From positions 248,001-312,000 of the forward strand of contig CAVSLA010000003.1 of assembly GCA_963728825.1 (NCBI GenBank): DNA of 64,000 nt, in the 5' to 3' direction. Position 1 is the first letter of the stretch. Each line of letters starts with the position of its first letter. The stretch is from CAVREM01 sp963728825 (GTDB taxonomy: Bacteria; Acidobacteriota; Vicinamibacteria; Vicinamibacterales; CAVVIG01). The notes beneath the pieces were generated by a model that had not been told where the DNA came from, ran no database searches, and was given only the letters and a program-made list of their open reading frames with translations. Shown piece after piece: positions 49,350-57,682 of the stretch. The translations under genes and the position numbers were made by a program.

Positions 49350-50450
49350 ATGCCGCTTACCGAGTCGCTTTCCGCCCAGCTCGACAGGCTCGCTGCGCTC
49401 GAGCCTGGTCCGTTTCCGATCATCAGCCTCTATCTCAACGCACAACCCGATCAGCATGGACGCGACAACTTCGAGCCGTTTCTGCGGAAGGAACTCTCCG
49501 ACAAGGTTCGGACCTATCCCGCCGACGGCCCGGAGCGTGCGAGTCTGGACAAGGACGCGGCACAGATCCGGTCCTACCTGGGTAATCTCGAGGCCTCGGT
49601 GAACGGTGTGGCCATCTTCGCCTCCGGCGGCGCCGGTCTCTTCGAAGCCATCCAGCTCGCGGCGCCGATCGATCAGCATCGCCTGTACATTTCCGATCTT
49701 CCCCATCTCTACCCACTGGCCCGGGCACTCGACCAATATCCCCGCTATGCGGTGCTCATTGCCGACACCCATTCGTCACGCATCTTCGTCGTCGCCGCCA
49801 ATACGGTCGAATCGACCGAGCAGGTGGAAGGAACCAAGACCCGGCGGCACAAGATGGGGGGATGGTCACAAGCCCGCTATCAGCGGCATGTGGAGAACTA
49901 TCACCAGCAGCACGCGAAGGAAGTGGCCGATGCCCTCTCCCGGCTCGTGCGCGACGAAGGCATCGACTCCCTCATCATCGCCGGGGATCAGGTGGCGATA
50001 CCGCTCGTCCGCGACGAGCTGCCCAAGGACATCGCGGCGAAAGTGGTCGACTTCGTCAAGGTTGATGGCCACTCCACTGAGCGCGACATCGTGGACCGGA
50101 CCATCGAGTCGATGCGGCAGAACGATGCGGAAACGGATCGCGCCCGCGTGGACGCCCTGCTTGGCGCGTACCGCAGCGACGGCCTCGGTGTGGTCGGCGT
50201 CGAGCCGACGCTTCGTGCTCTCGAGCTCGGGCAGGTCGACGAGCTGATCATCGCGGCCCAGCCCGACACGATCGACGCGGCCGCGCCAACGGAGGAGGCA
50301 GCCGCTGCGGAGCGACCGACTGCCGAGCGAACGGCAGATGAGCTGGTCGCGAAAGCCCGTCAGACCGCCGCAACGATCCGTTTCATCGAAGACCCCGCGC
50401 TGCTCGCCGGCGTTGGCGGCGTTGGCGCTTTTCTCAGGTTCAAACTCTAA
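49350..50450 (+). CDS. Bacterial archaeo-eukaryotic release factor-like (baeRF/Vms1-type) protein
   Basis: Protein of 366 residues. N-terminal SLYLNAQPDQHGRDNFEPFL and IAIFASGGAGLFE-like beta-alpha region resemble eRF1-type domains. The RRHKMGGWSQARYQRHVENY segment near residues 163-182 matches the Gly-Gly-x-x-Gln motif position used by Vms1/eRF1-like peptidyl-tRNA hydrolases. DEGIDSLIIAGDQVAIPLVR and the C-terminal LRALELGQVDELIIAAQPD follow eRF1 domain 3 layout. Known of relatives: release or rescue of stalled nascent chains; bacterial baeRF roles are proposed but not well proven. Its TAA overlaps the next ATG. Confidence 0.85.
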   Translation: MPLTESLSAQLDRLAALEPGPFPIISLYLNAQPDQHGRDNFEPFLRKELSDKVRTYPADGPERASLDKDAAQIRSYLGNLEASVNGVAIFASGGAGLFEAIQLAAPIDQHRLYISDLPHLYPLARALDQYPRYAVLIADTHSSRIFVVAANTVESTEQVEGTKTRRHKMGGWSQARYQRHVENYHQQHAKEVADALSRLVRDEGIDSLIIAGDQVAIPLVRDELPKDIAAKVVDFVKVDGHSTERDIVDRTIESMRQNDAETDRARVDALLGAYRSDGLGVVGVEPTLRALELGQVDELIIAAQPDTIDAAAPTEEAAAAERPTAERTADELVAKARQTAATIRFIEDPALLAGVGGVGAFLRFKL

Positions 50451-50629
50451 TGTCGAAACGTATCAACGTGAACCCGGATCATTACAAAGTCGCGGGCCGC
50501 GAGCGGCCCGGCAACGCCGTCGCAAAGGCACCCAAGGAGTTCGGCGACGACGAGAAAGCCAAAGAACGCTGGCAGCGCAGCCGTGAGAAAGCAGGCGGCC
50601 CCAGGTCTGTGACTCGCCCGAAGAAATAA
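50450..50629 (+). CDS. Small basic protein coupled to baeRF
   Basis: 59-residue protein starting at ATG 50450, overlapping the baeRF TAA by one base (TAATG). Sequence opens MSKRINVNPDHYKVAGRERP and ends in a Lys/Arg-rich stretch (REKAGGPRSVTRPKK). No signal or membrane segment. Highly charged and probably RNA- or ribosome-associated (inference). The coding frame is supported by codon-position composition and by translational coupling. I do not recognise a named family. Confidence 0.7.
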   Translation: MSKRINVNPDHYKVAGRERPGNAVAKAPKEFGDDEKAKERWQRSREKAGGPRSVTRPKK

Positions 50630-50647
50630 TCGCCAGCCAGCTCGGCC

Positions 50648-50716
50648 GGACGATTCCGTGCAGATTGCGATTGACGATCAGCCGGAATCGTCCCATCATC
50701 CCACCCAGTTTTTTTT
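50648..50716 (+). terminator. Possible terminator after baeRF pair
   Basis: GGACGATTCCG (50648-50658) and CGGAATCGTCC (50683-50693) form an 11-bp stem, and a T8 tract lies at 50709-50716. The tract is about 15 bases away, farther than a classical intrinsic terminator. Confidence 0.5.
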
Positions 50717-50805
50717 AACGTCCGCAGCCCTAATCGTGAACGCTGGATGATCCCCGTACTTTTCGAAGGTCCAGTAGCACTGATCGCCCCGCCAAGGAGG
50801 CTGCC

Positions 50806-53790
50806 ATGGTCCGCCGTCCGGTCGTCGCCGTCCTTCTCATCGTCGGCGCGCTTACGCTGCGCGCGTCGGCCCAGCAGACGAGCAGCATCGCAGGAGTCGT
50901 ACGCGACACGTCGGGTGCCGTTTTGCCCGGCGCGACGGTAGAGGCCACCAGTCCCTCGCTGATCGAAAAAGTCCGTGCCGTCGTCAGCGACGAGCAGGGG
51001 CGCTTCAACATTACCGATCTTGTGCCGGGCAGTTATACAGTGACGTTCCGGCTGCAGGGCTTCAGCACGGTGCGGCGCGAAGGCATCACTCTAACGTCAG
51101 GGTTTACCGCCTCGATCAACGCCGATCTGCAGGTCGGGGCGCTCGAGGAAACGATTACGGTCAGCGGCGCGTCACCGATTGTCGATACGTCGAACGCCCG
51201 GCGGCAGACGGTCGCGTCGGCTGAGCTCCTCTCGACCCTGCCGGTCAGCAACAAGAATATCCAGTCACTTGTCACGTTGACGCCGGGCTGGACGGGCGTG
51301 GCGGACGTCGGCGGTCGCTACACCGCCGAAGTCGGCGCGTTTCACGGCAAGCGCGGCATCAAGGTGTCGTTCGACAGCATGGTCATCGAGAACAGCGACG
51401 GGAACAGCAGCTACCAGATTAACGCGCAGTCGGTATCGGAGATGGTGGCGCAGACCAGCGGGGTGACGGCCGAAGTCAACGCCGACGGCCCGGTGATGAA
51501 CATCATCCCGCGCGAAGGGAGCAACAAGTTCAGCGTGATCGGCAACGCGTTGTTCTCGAATTACAAGATGGAAAGCAGCAACCTGAGCCAGGAGCTGAAG
51601 GACCGCGGGTTCACGAACGTGAACAAGACCTACCGGATGTGGGACGAGGGCGCCACGATCAGCGGTCCGATCCTGCAGGACAAGCTGTGGTTCCTTGGCG
51701 CGCCTCGCTCGTGGGGGTTCTCGCGGCAGATTGCCGGCGCCTACTGGAACAAGACGCAGGACGTGTTCCTGACGCCGCCCGGCGCCGAGCGCAAGGTCGT
51801 CCTCTGGACGCCGTGGGTCGACCGCCCACTCCAGGAAGACAGCGGCCGCTACGAGTGGTATCACTCCGGACTGGTCCGCGCCACCTACCAGATGTCACAG
51901 CGGAACAAGTTCAACGTGCTCTTCGACTACCAGCGCGCCTGCAACTGCTACGGTGCCTCGCCAGCCAGCGCGCAGGAGGCGACCAGCGACTACAAGTTCC
52001 AGCCGAATCGCCTGGTGCAGACGACCTGGAGCTCGCCGCGCACCAACCGGCTCCTGCTCGAGGCCGGGTCGGCGATCTCGATCTCGCAGTGGAACGCCTA
52101 CTGGCATCCGGGTGTGGCGCCGGACATCATTCGGGTCAGCGACGTGGGACGCGGCATCAGCTACGGGTCGCAGACCTCCTATCGCGGCTGGCCAAACCAC
52201 ACCGACCGCTACTCGCAGCGGTTCTCGGCGACCTACGTCACCGGGACGCACTCGTTCAAGGCCGGCATGCAGAACGAGGTGCTGGTCACCAACGCGCAGT
52301 ACATCACCAACGGCAACGTGAACTACACCTTCCGCAACGGCGATCCGATCAGCATCACCCAGTACTCGACGCCGTACCTGCGGAAGGACCGCGGCAACGA
52401 CTTCGGCATTTACGCCCAGGACCAGTGGAGCATGGGCAGGTTCACGTTCCAGATGGGCGTCCGCTACGACTGGTACTACGGCTGGGTACCGGCGCAGAGC
52501 ACGCCCGGCGATACGGCCAAGTGGCCCGGCGCGCCGAGCCGCAACGAGTGGCTGGGCGAGCGCTCCTACGAGAGGGTCACCGGCGTGCCGTCGTGGAAGG
52601 ACATCAATCCGCGGCTGGGCGCCGCCTACGACGTGTTCGGCAATGGGCGGACCGCCCTCAAGTTCGCGATCGGCCGCTACGTCGCCAAGACCAACGTCGA
52701 CGTCCCGGCCGCCAACAACCCGATCACCTCGTCGGTGATCACGACCAGCCGCGCGTGGCGCGACCTGAACAAGAACTACGTGCCCGATTGCGATCTGGGA
52801 AACTTCAACGATCAACCCGAATGCGGCGCGATCGACAACGTCAACTTCGGGAAGAACAACCCGCGCGCCGTGCGCTGGGCCGACGACGTGCTGCATGGAT
52901 TCGGTGCGCGCGACTCGAACTGGGACCTGTCGAGCGAGCTGCAGCACCAGCTGTTCGAGAATCTGTCGATAACCACCGGCTACTACTTCAACACCGGCGG
53001 CTACTTCCGGAACTCGGCGACGCTCAGCAAGAACCGCGACACCGACAACCTGGCGTGGACGCGGAACGATTTCGACCCGTACTGCATCACCGCGCCGGTC
53101 GACTCGCGGCTGCCTGACGGCGGCGGCTATCCGGTGTGCGGCCTCTACAACATCACACCAACCAAGTACGGTCTGAGCGAAGAGATGGTGTCGCATTCGA
53201 AGAACTTCGGCGACCCGGTCTATCGAAATCACTTCGTGAACTTCACGCTCGACGCCAGGCTGCCCGGCGGCGCCCGCCTCGGCGGCGGCGTCGACACCGG
53301 CTGGTCGCTGCGCGATACCTGCTACGTCGTGGACAGCCCCCAGGAACTGCTCTACTGCCGCGTCGTGACGCCGTTCAAGGGCAACACCCAGGTGAAGTTC
53401 AACGGCAGCGTGCCGATGAAGTGGGGGATCATCCTCGCCGGAACCTACCAGAACCTCGCCGGACCCGCATACGAGGCAAACTACATCGCGACCACCGCGG
53501 AAGTCGTCCCCTCGCTCGGCCGCGACCTCGCCGGCGGCGTCCGCACCGTGACGGTGCCGCTGGTGGCGCCGCAGACCCTGTTCGAGGATCGGACCAGCCG
53601 CCTCGACCTGCGCGTGACCAAGATCATCAACATGGGGAGCAAGCGCCTGCAGATCAACCTCGATGCCTACAACGCGCTGAACAGCAGCTCGATTCTGGCG
53701 GTCAACAGTACGTTCGACGCGCGGTGGCGGCAGCCCAACTCGGTCATCGATCCGCGGCTGTTCCAGTTGAGCGGGCAGATCTCGTTCTGA
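50806..53790 (+). CDS. TonB-dependent outer-membrane receptor, Oar-like (paralog 1)
   Basis: Protein of 994 residues; AAGGAGG precedes the ATG by about 5 bases. Signal peptide AVLLIVGALTLRASAQQ, then carboxypeptidase-regulatory domain (IAGVVRDTSGAVLPGATVEA), plug (VDTSNARRQTVASAELLSTL; VIENSDGNSSYQINAQSVSE; NADGPVMNIIPREGSNKF), barrel to ...LSGQISF. Cysteine signatures: YQRACNCYGASP near 385, DFDPYCITAPVDSRLPDGGG and YPVCGL near 765. These are shared with the receptor at 59790, so the two are paralogs. Substrate unknown; a co-transported polymer or peptide is likely for Oar-type receptors. Confidence 0.93.
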   Translation: MVRRPVVAVLLIVGALTLRASAQQTSSIAGVVRDTSGAVLPGATVEATSPSLIEKVRAVVSDEQGRFNITDLVPGSYTVTFRLQGFSTVRREGITLTSGFTASINADLQVGALEETITVSGASPIVDTSNARRQTVASAELLSTLPVSNKNIQSLVTLTPGWTGVADVGGRYTAEVGAFHGKRGIKVSFDSMVIENSDGNSSYQINAQSVSEMVAQTSGVTAEVNADGPVMNIIPREGSNKFSVIGNALFSNYKMESSNLSQELKDRGFTNVNKTYRMWDEGATISGPILQDKLWFLGAPRSWGFSRQIAGAYWNKTQDVFLTPPGAERKVVLWTPWVDRPLQEDSGRYEWYHSGLVRATYQMSQRNKFNVLFDYQRACNCYGASPASAQEATSDYKFQPNRLVQTTWSSPRTNRLLLEAGSAISISQWNAYWHPGVAPDIIRVSDVGRGISYGSQTSYRGWPNHTDRYSQRFSATYVTGTHSFKAGMQNEVLVTNAQYITNGNVNYTFRNGDPISITQYSTPYLRKDRGNDFGIYAQDQWSMGRFTFQMGVRYDWYYGWVPAQSTPGDTAKWPGAPSRNEWLGERSYERVTGVPSWKDINPRLGAAYDVFGNGRTALKFAIGRYVAKTNVDVPAANNPITSSVITTSRAWRDLNKNYVPDCDLGNFNDQPECGAIDNVNFGKNNPRAVRWADDVLHGFGARDSNWDLSSELQHQLFENLSITTGYYFNTGGYFRNSATLSKNRDTDNLAWTRNDFDPYCITAPVDSRLPDGGGYPVCGLYNITPTKYGLSEEMVSHSKNFGDPVYRNHFVNFTLDARLPGGARLGGGVDTGWSLRDTCYVVDSPQELLYCRVVTPFKGNTQVKFNGSVPMKWGIILAGTYQNLAGPAYEANYIATTAEVVPSLGRDLAGGVRTVTVPLVAPQTLFEDRTSRLDLRVTKIINMGSKRLQINLDAYNALNSSSILAVNSTFDARWRQPNSVIDPRLFQLSGQISF

Positions 53791-53797
53791 CGACGTG

Positions 53798-53860
53798 AAA
53801 TTGAGAATTAGGAATTGGGAATTAGGAATTGTTCATTCCTAATTCTTAATTCCTAATTAC
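53798..53860. terminator. Bidirectional hairpin of word repeats (AATTAGGAATT)
   Basis: Left units GAATTAGGAATTGGGAATTA, right inverted CCTAATTCTTAATTCC. Lies between convergent TonB and rhomboid genes, so a likely two-way terminator. Confidence 0.75.
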
Positions 53861-53865
53861 GGTGC

Positions 53866-54714
53866 TCAGAACTGCGGAGGTCCCTGCAGCAGTGACGCGG
53901 CGATGGCGAGAAACGTCGCCAGCAGGCAGAGGATGGCGATGACTACGTGATCGCCGCGCTCGCGGGTCAGCGGGTTGAAGAACATCGACGTCAGGTAGCC
54001 GCCGAGAAAGCCGCCGGCGTGCGCCCAGTTGTCGATGCCCGGAATCAGAAAGCCCATGACGAGCCCCATGATCGCGTAGCCTCTCGTTTCCTCGCGAATC
54101 AGCGCGCTGCCGCTCACCCGCCCGTAATGCATCAGGGCGCCGATCAATCCGAAGACTGACGCCGACGCGCCCACCGTGATGTTCGCGCCGCTGAGAAAGG
54201 GAATGCGGGGCCCGTAGTAGCCCATCACCGAACTCAGCAGAAAGCCTGCCACCCCGGACACGACGTAAAGAATCGTCGTCCGGCCCGGTCCGATGATGTC
54301 GACGGCGCTGGGTCCAAGATTCCTGACCCACATCATGTTGAAAAGGATGTGCAGCACGCCGGCATGCAGCCAGCCGGCGCTCAACAGAGTCCACCAGTCG
54401 CCGAGATAGAAGACCGGCACCGCGCCGCTTGCGCCGAACCACACCAATGCAGGGGTGCTCGGCGACAGAATCGACATCCCTCCTCCGCCGATGTTCCCTC
54501 CCGACGCGAACAGGGCAAGCGCGTAGAGCACCACCGACGCGCCAATCACCAGCGGCACGAACCCCATGTCGCGGCCGAGCGCACGGATCGCCGGCGCGAA
54601 GCCCCACAATCCGGGATTCGCTCGGCCGCAGGAATAGCACTTGTCGTCACGGACGCCGACGAGCGATCCGCACGACGGGCAGACGACGGAACCTTCGGTC
54701 TTGCGGTTGAACAA
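53866..54714 (-). CDS. Rhomboid intramembrane serine protease with zinc-ribbon N-terminus
   Basis: Protein of 282 residues. Residues 12-30 contain CPSCGSLVGVRDDKCYSCGR, a zinc ribbon. Six or seven membrane helices follow. Rhomboid motifs: WWTLLSAGWLHAGVLHILFN near 105-124, the Ser in TVGASASVFGLIGAL near 183 and the His in NWAHAGGFLGGY near 228, giving the Ser-His dyad. Expected activity: cleavage of transmembrane segments. Convergent with the TonB receptor. The stop of TypA is 18 bases upstream of its start on the same strand? No: typA lies upstream (54733) and precedes it, with an 18-base gap, so both could be one transcript. Confidence 0.93.
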   Translation of the reverse strand: MFNRKTEGSVVCPSCGSLVGVRDDKCYSCGRANPGLWGFAPAIRALGRDMGFVPLVIGASVVLYALALFASGGNIGGGGMSILSPSTPALVWFGASGAVPVFYLGDWWTLLSAGWLHAGVLHILFNMMWVRNLGPSAVDIIGPGRTTILYVVSGVAGFLLSSVMGYYGPRIPFLSGANITVGASASVFGLIGALMHYGRVSGSALIREETRGYAIMGLVMGFLIPGIDNWAHAGGFLGGYLTSMFFNPLTRERGDHVVIAILCLLATFLAIAASLLQGPPQF

Positions 54715-54732
54715 CGATTCTCCTCCGAGCCG

Positions 54733-56586
54733 CTAGTCCCTGCTCTTCGGCCGCATGTTCGACGCCAGCGTGCGCTTCCGCAGCCGGATGCTCGACGGCG
54801 TCACCTCGACCAGTTCATCGTCATTGATGAACTCGATCGCCTGTTCGAGCCCGAGCTTGCGCGGCGGGATCAGGCGAATCGCTTCGTCGGCGGTCGACGC
54901 GCGCATGTTGGTCTGCTTCTTTTCCTTGGTGACGTTCACGTCCATGTCGCTGGGCCGCGCGTTCTCGCCGACGATCATGCCTTCGTAGACCTGGGTGCCA
55001 GGGTCGATGAAGATCTCACCCCGCTCCTGCAGGTTGTAGATCGCGTAGGCGGTCGCCGGGCCCGGCCGATCGGCCACGAGCGCGCCGGTGGCGCGCGACG
55101 GAATCGCACCATGCCACTTCTCCCAGCTGGAGAAAATGTGGTTCATGATGCCGGTGCCTTTGGTGTCGGTCATGAACTGGGAGCGGAAGCCAATCAGGCC
55201 GCGCGCCGGAATGCGGAACTCCAGCCTGACGCGGCCGCTGCCGTTGTTGATCATCTTGGTCATGACGCCTTTGCGCTCGCCGACCTGCGCGATGACGATG
55301 CCCTGATGATCTTCCGGCACGTCGATGACCAGCTCCTCGACCGGCTCGACCGTCTCGCCGGCCAGCTGCTTCGTCACGATGTCCGGCCTCGACACCTGCA
55401 GCTCGTAGCCCTCACGCCGCATCATCTCGATCAGAATCGACAGCTGCAGCTCGCCGCGCCCGACGATCTTCACCTGTTCCGGCGAATCGGTCGGCTCGAG
55501 CCGGATTGAGACGTTGCCGAGCAGCTCGCGGTCGAGCCGGTCGCGCAGCTGCCGCGACGTGACGTATTGCCCTTCACGGCCCGCCATCGGCGAAGTGTTG
55601 ATGCCAAAAATCATCGACACGGTCGGCTCGTCGATCGCAACCGGCGGGATGGCGATGCGATGCTCGACGTCCGCGATCGTCTCGCCGATCGTGATGTCCT
55701 CGATGCCGGCCAGGCAGACGATGTCGCCGGCGGCCGCCTCCTGGATGTCGACGCGCTTCAGGCCATCGAACGCATACAACTTGGTGACGCGCGTCTCCAG
55801 CACGGCGGCGTCCAGCTTGCACACTGCGACCGGATCGCCAATCCGTACGCGTCCGTTGAAAATCCTGCCGATCGCAATCCGGCCAAGGTAATCGCTCGAA
55901 TCGAGGTTGGCGACCAGCAGCTGCAGCGGGGCGTCCGGGTTGCCGCGCGGCGGCGGCACATGCTGGACGATGGCGTCGAACAGCGGACGCAGGTCGGTCC
56001 CGGAACCCTCGGGGTCGAGGGTAGCCGTGCCGAGCCTGGCGTTGGTATAGAGCACCGGGAAGTCGAGCTGGGCCTCGTTGGCGTCGAGATCGATGAAGAG
56101 ATCGTAAATCTCGTTGAGGACCTCCTGCGGCCGCGCGTCGGGCCGATCGATCTTGTTGATCACGACAATCGGCGGCAGCCGGCGCTCGAGCGCCTTCCGC
56201 AGCACGAACCGGGTCTGCGGCAGCGGTCCTTCGGAGGCGTCGACCAGCAGCATCACGCCATCGACCATCGAGAGCGTCCGTTCGACTTCGCCGCCGAAGT
56301 CGGCATGGCCTGGCGTGTCGACGATGTTGATCAACTGATCGCCGTAATGGACGGCGGTGTTCTTCGCGAGAATCGTGATGCCGCGCTCGCGCTCGAGGTC
56401 GGTGTTATCCATCGCGCGCTCGGCCACCCGCTCGTTGGCGCGAAAGGTGCCGCTCTGGTGCAACAGGGCGTCGACCAGGGTCGTCTTGCCATGGTCGACG
56501 TGGGCGATGATCGCCACATTGCGGCGGAGCGGATTGGCGATCTCCGCGCGGGCAGACCCATGGCGCGGTTCGGTGGACGAGGGCAT
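54733..56586 (-). CDS. typA: Translational GTPase TypA/BipA
   Basis: Protein of 617 residues, usual length for TypA. G1 IIAHVDHGKTTLVDALL near residue 28, G2 Thr in ERERGITI, G3 IVDTPGHADFGGEVERTLSM, G4 VINKIDRPDARP, then EF-G-like domains II, III, V and a TypA-specific C-terminus (SSIRLRKRTLASNMRPKSRD). It binds ribosomes and helps assembly or translation under stress or cold. The ATG at 56586 follows two family A palindromes; the nitrilase-like gene is just upstream on the same strand. The assignment is firm from domain order and length. Confidence 0.97.
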   Translation of the reverse strand: MPSSTEPRHGSARAEIANPLRRNVAIIAHVDHGKTTLVDALLHQSGTFRANERVAERAMDNTDLERERGITILAKNTAVHYGDQLINIVDTPGHADFGGEVERTLSMVDGVMLLVDASEGPLPQTRFVLRKALERRLPPIVVINKIDRPDARPQEVLNEIYDLFIDLDANEAQLDFPVLYTNARLGTATLDPEGSGTDLRPLFDAIVQHVPPPRGNPDAPLQLLVANLDSSDYLGRIAIGRIFNGRVRIGDPVAVCKLDAAVLETRVTKLYAFDGLKRVDIQEAAAGDIVCLAGIEDITIGETIADVEHRIAIPPVAIDEPTVSMIFGINTSPMAGREGQYVTSRQLRDRLDRELLGNVSIRLEPTDSPEQVKIVGRGELQLSILIEMMRREGYELQVSRPDIVTKQLAGETVEPVEELVIDVPEDHQGIVIAQVGERKGVMTKMINNGSGRVRLEFRIPARGLIGFRSQFMTDTKGTGIMNHIFSSWEKWHGAIPSRATGALVADRPGPATAYAIYNLQERGEIFIDPGTQVYEGMIVGENARPSDMDVNVTKEKKQTNMRASTADEAIRLIPPRKLGLEQAIEFINDDELVEVTPSSIRLRKRTLASNMRPKSRD

Positions 56587-56603
56587 CTTCTCAGTATATT
56601 GCG

Positions 56604-56668
56604 GGCGGACCTAAGAGGTCGGCCCTACGTACGATCGAGTACGTAGGCCGGGCCTCTCAGGCCCGGCG
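56604..56668. repeat. Two family A palindromes in opposite orientation
   Basis: 56604-56633: GGCGGACCT, AAG, AGGTCGGCC then CTACGTACG (one stem mismatch). 56637-56668: GAGTACGTAG then GCCGGGCCT and AGGCCCGGC. CTA of the first (56625-56627) is the TAG stop of the nitrilase-family gene; the second lies in its C-terminal codons. Confidence 0.85.
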
Positions 56669-57659
56669 ACGTCGCGTCGTCCTTCGCGAGTTCAATCCGC
56701 CGGACGTTTTCCTCGTACGAGATGAACGCCGCGTCGCGCCGCGGCGGATAGCCGGGCCGCCGGTAGACGTCGTATGCCTCGGTGCGGAGGTGTGCCGTCA
56801 TGTGATGGCCGATGCGCGCCGCGCGCTCGTGGCGCAGCGCCGAGATGTCAATCGGCGCAACGACAATCCGCTCACCCGGGCCGGGCGACGCTTCGGCCAG
56901 CAGACGGCCGTCGAAGTCGACGACCTGCGATCCGCCCGGCCAGGAATAGGGGGGATAGTGACGCAGACTCGCTCCCTGATTGGCGGCCACGACGTAGGCG
57001 ATGTTCTCGATGCCGCGCGCCCGGTTGATGAGCGTCCACCAGCTCATCGGATCGGTGGCGCCCCAGGGGTCCATGTAGGCGGAAACCCGAACCAGAATTT
57101 CCGCACCGTTGGCGGTCAGCTGACGCAGCACTTCCGGAAACAGCCAGTCGTAGCAGATCGCGCAGCCGATCCGTCCGATTGACGTGTCGGCGACCGGAAA
57201 CAGCGGCTCGTCGTACCCGGGAAGATCGTGCGGGCTGCTGTGCACCTCGTAGGGAATCCACGGATTGACCTTACGGTACTTGAACAGGATCCCCTCCGGA
57301 CCGATGAGACAGGTCGTGTTGAACACGACGCCCGGCCAACGGGCATCTTCTTCGAGCATCGTGCCGCTCTGAATATAGATGTCGTGCTGGCGCGCCTTCG
57401 CCGCCAGCCGATCGGTGTGCTCGTTCGGGATGGGTACGGCGAGCCTGTCCAGCAATTCAGTCACGGTTGGAAAGACCGGCGCGGCGTGGGCAAACTCAGG
57501 GAACACCACCAGCCTGACCGGCAGGAACGGCGCGCTGCCGGCGACCGCCGAATCGATCATGCTCAGCATGCGATCGGTATTGGCGCGCATGGACGGGCGA
57601 TCGAGCGGATTCGGCATATCGGTCTGACAGGCCGCGGCCGCAAAACGAATGTGGTTCAT
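56625..57659 (-). CDS. Carbon-nitrogen hydrolase (nitrilase/amidase superfamily)
   Basis: Protein of 344 residues. Catalytic triad: VVFPEFAHAAP (Glu near 55), LFKYRKVNPWIPYE (Lys near 128) and GCAICYDWLFPEVLRQLTAN (Cys near 168). Superfamily members hydrolyse nitriles, amides or N-carbamoyl compounds; the WIPYEVHSSPHDLP insertion and MDPWGATDPMSWWTLINRAR segment suggest an amidase subgroup, but which is unknown. The last ~16 residues (SPGLRGPAYVLDRT) are encoded by two family A repeats, including the TAG stop, so the native end probably lay earlier. It is followed by typA on the same strand. Confidence 0.9.
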   Translation of the reverse strand: MNHIRFAAAACQTDMPNPLDRPSMRANTDRMLSMIDSAVAGSAPFLPVRLVVFPEFAHAAPVFPTVTELLDRLAVPIPNEHTDRLAAKARQHDIYIQSGTMLEEDARWPGVVFNTTCLIGPEGILFKYRKVNPWIPYEVHSSPHDLPGYDEPLFPVADTSIGRIGCAICYDWLFPEVLRQLTANGAEILVRVSAYMDPWGATDPMSWWTLINRARGIENIAYVVAANQGASLRHYPPYSWPGGSQVVDFDGRLLAEASPGPGERIVVAPIDISALRHERAARIGHHMTAHLRTEAYDVYRRPGYPPRRDAAFISYEENVRRIELAKDDATSPGLRGPAYVLDRT

Positions 57660-57682
57660 GGCAGGTCCTTGATGTTATCCGA

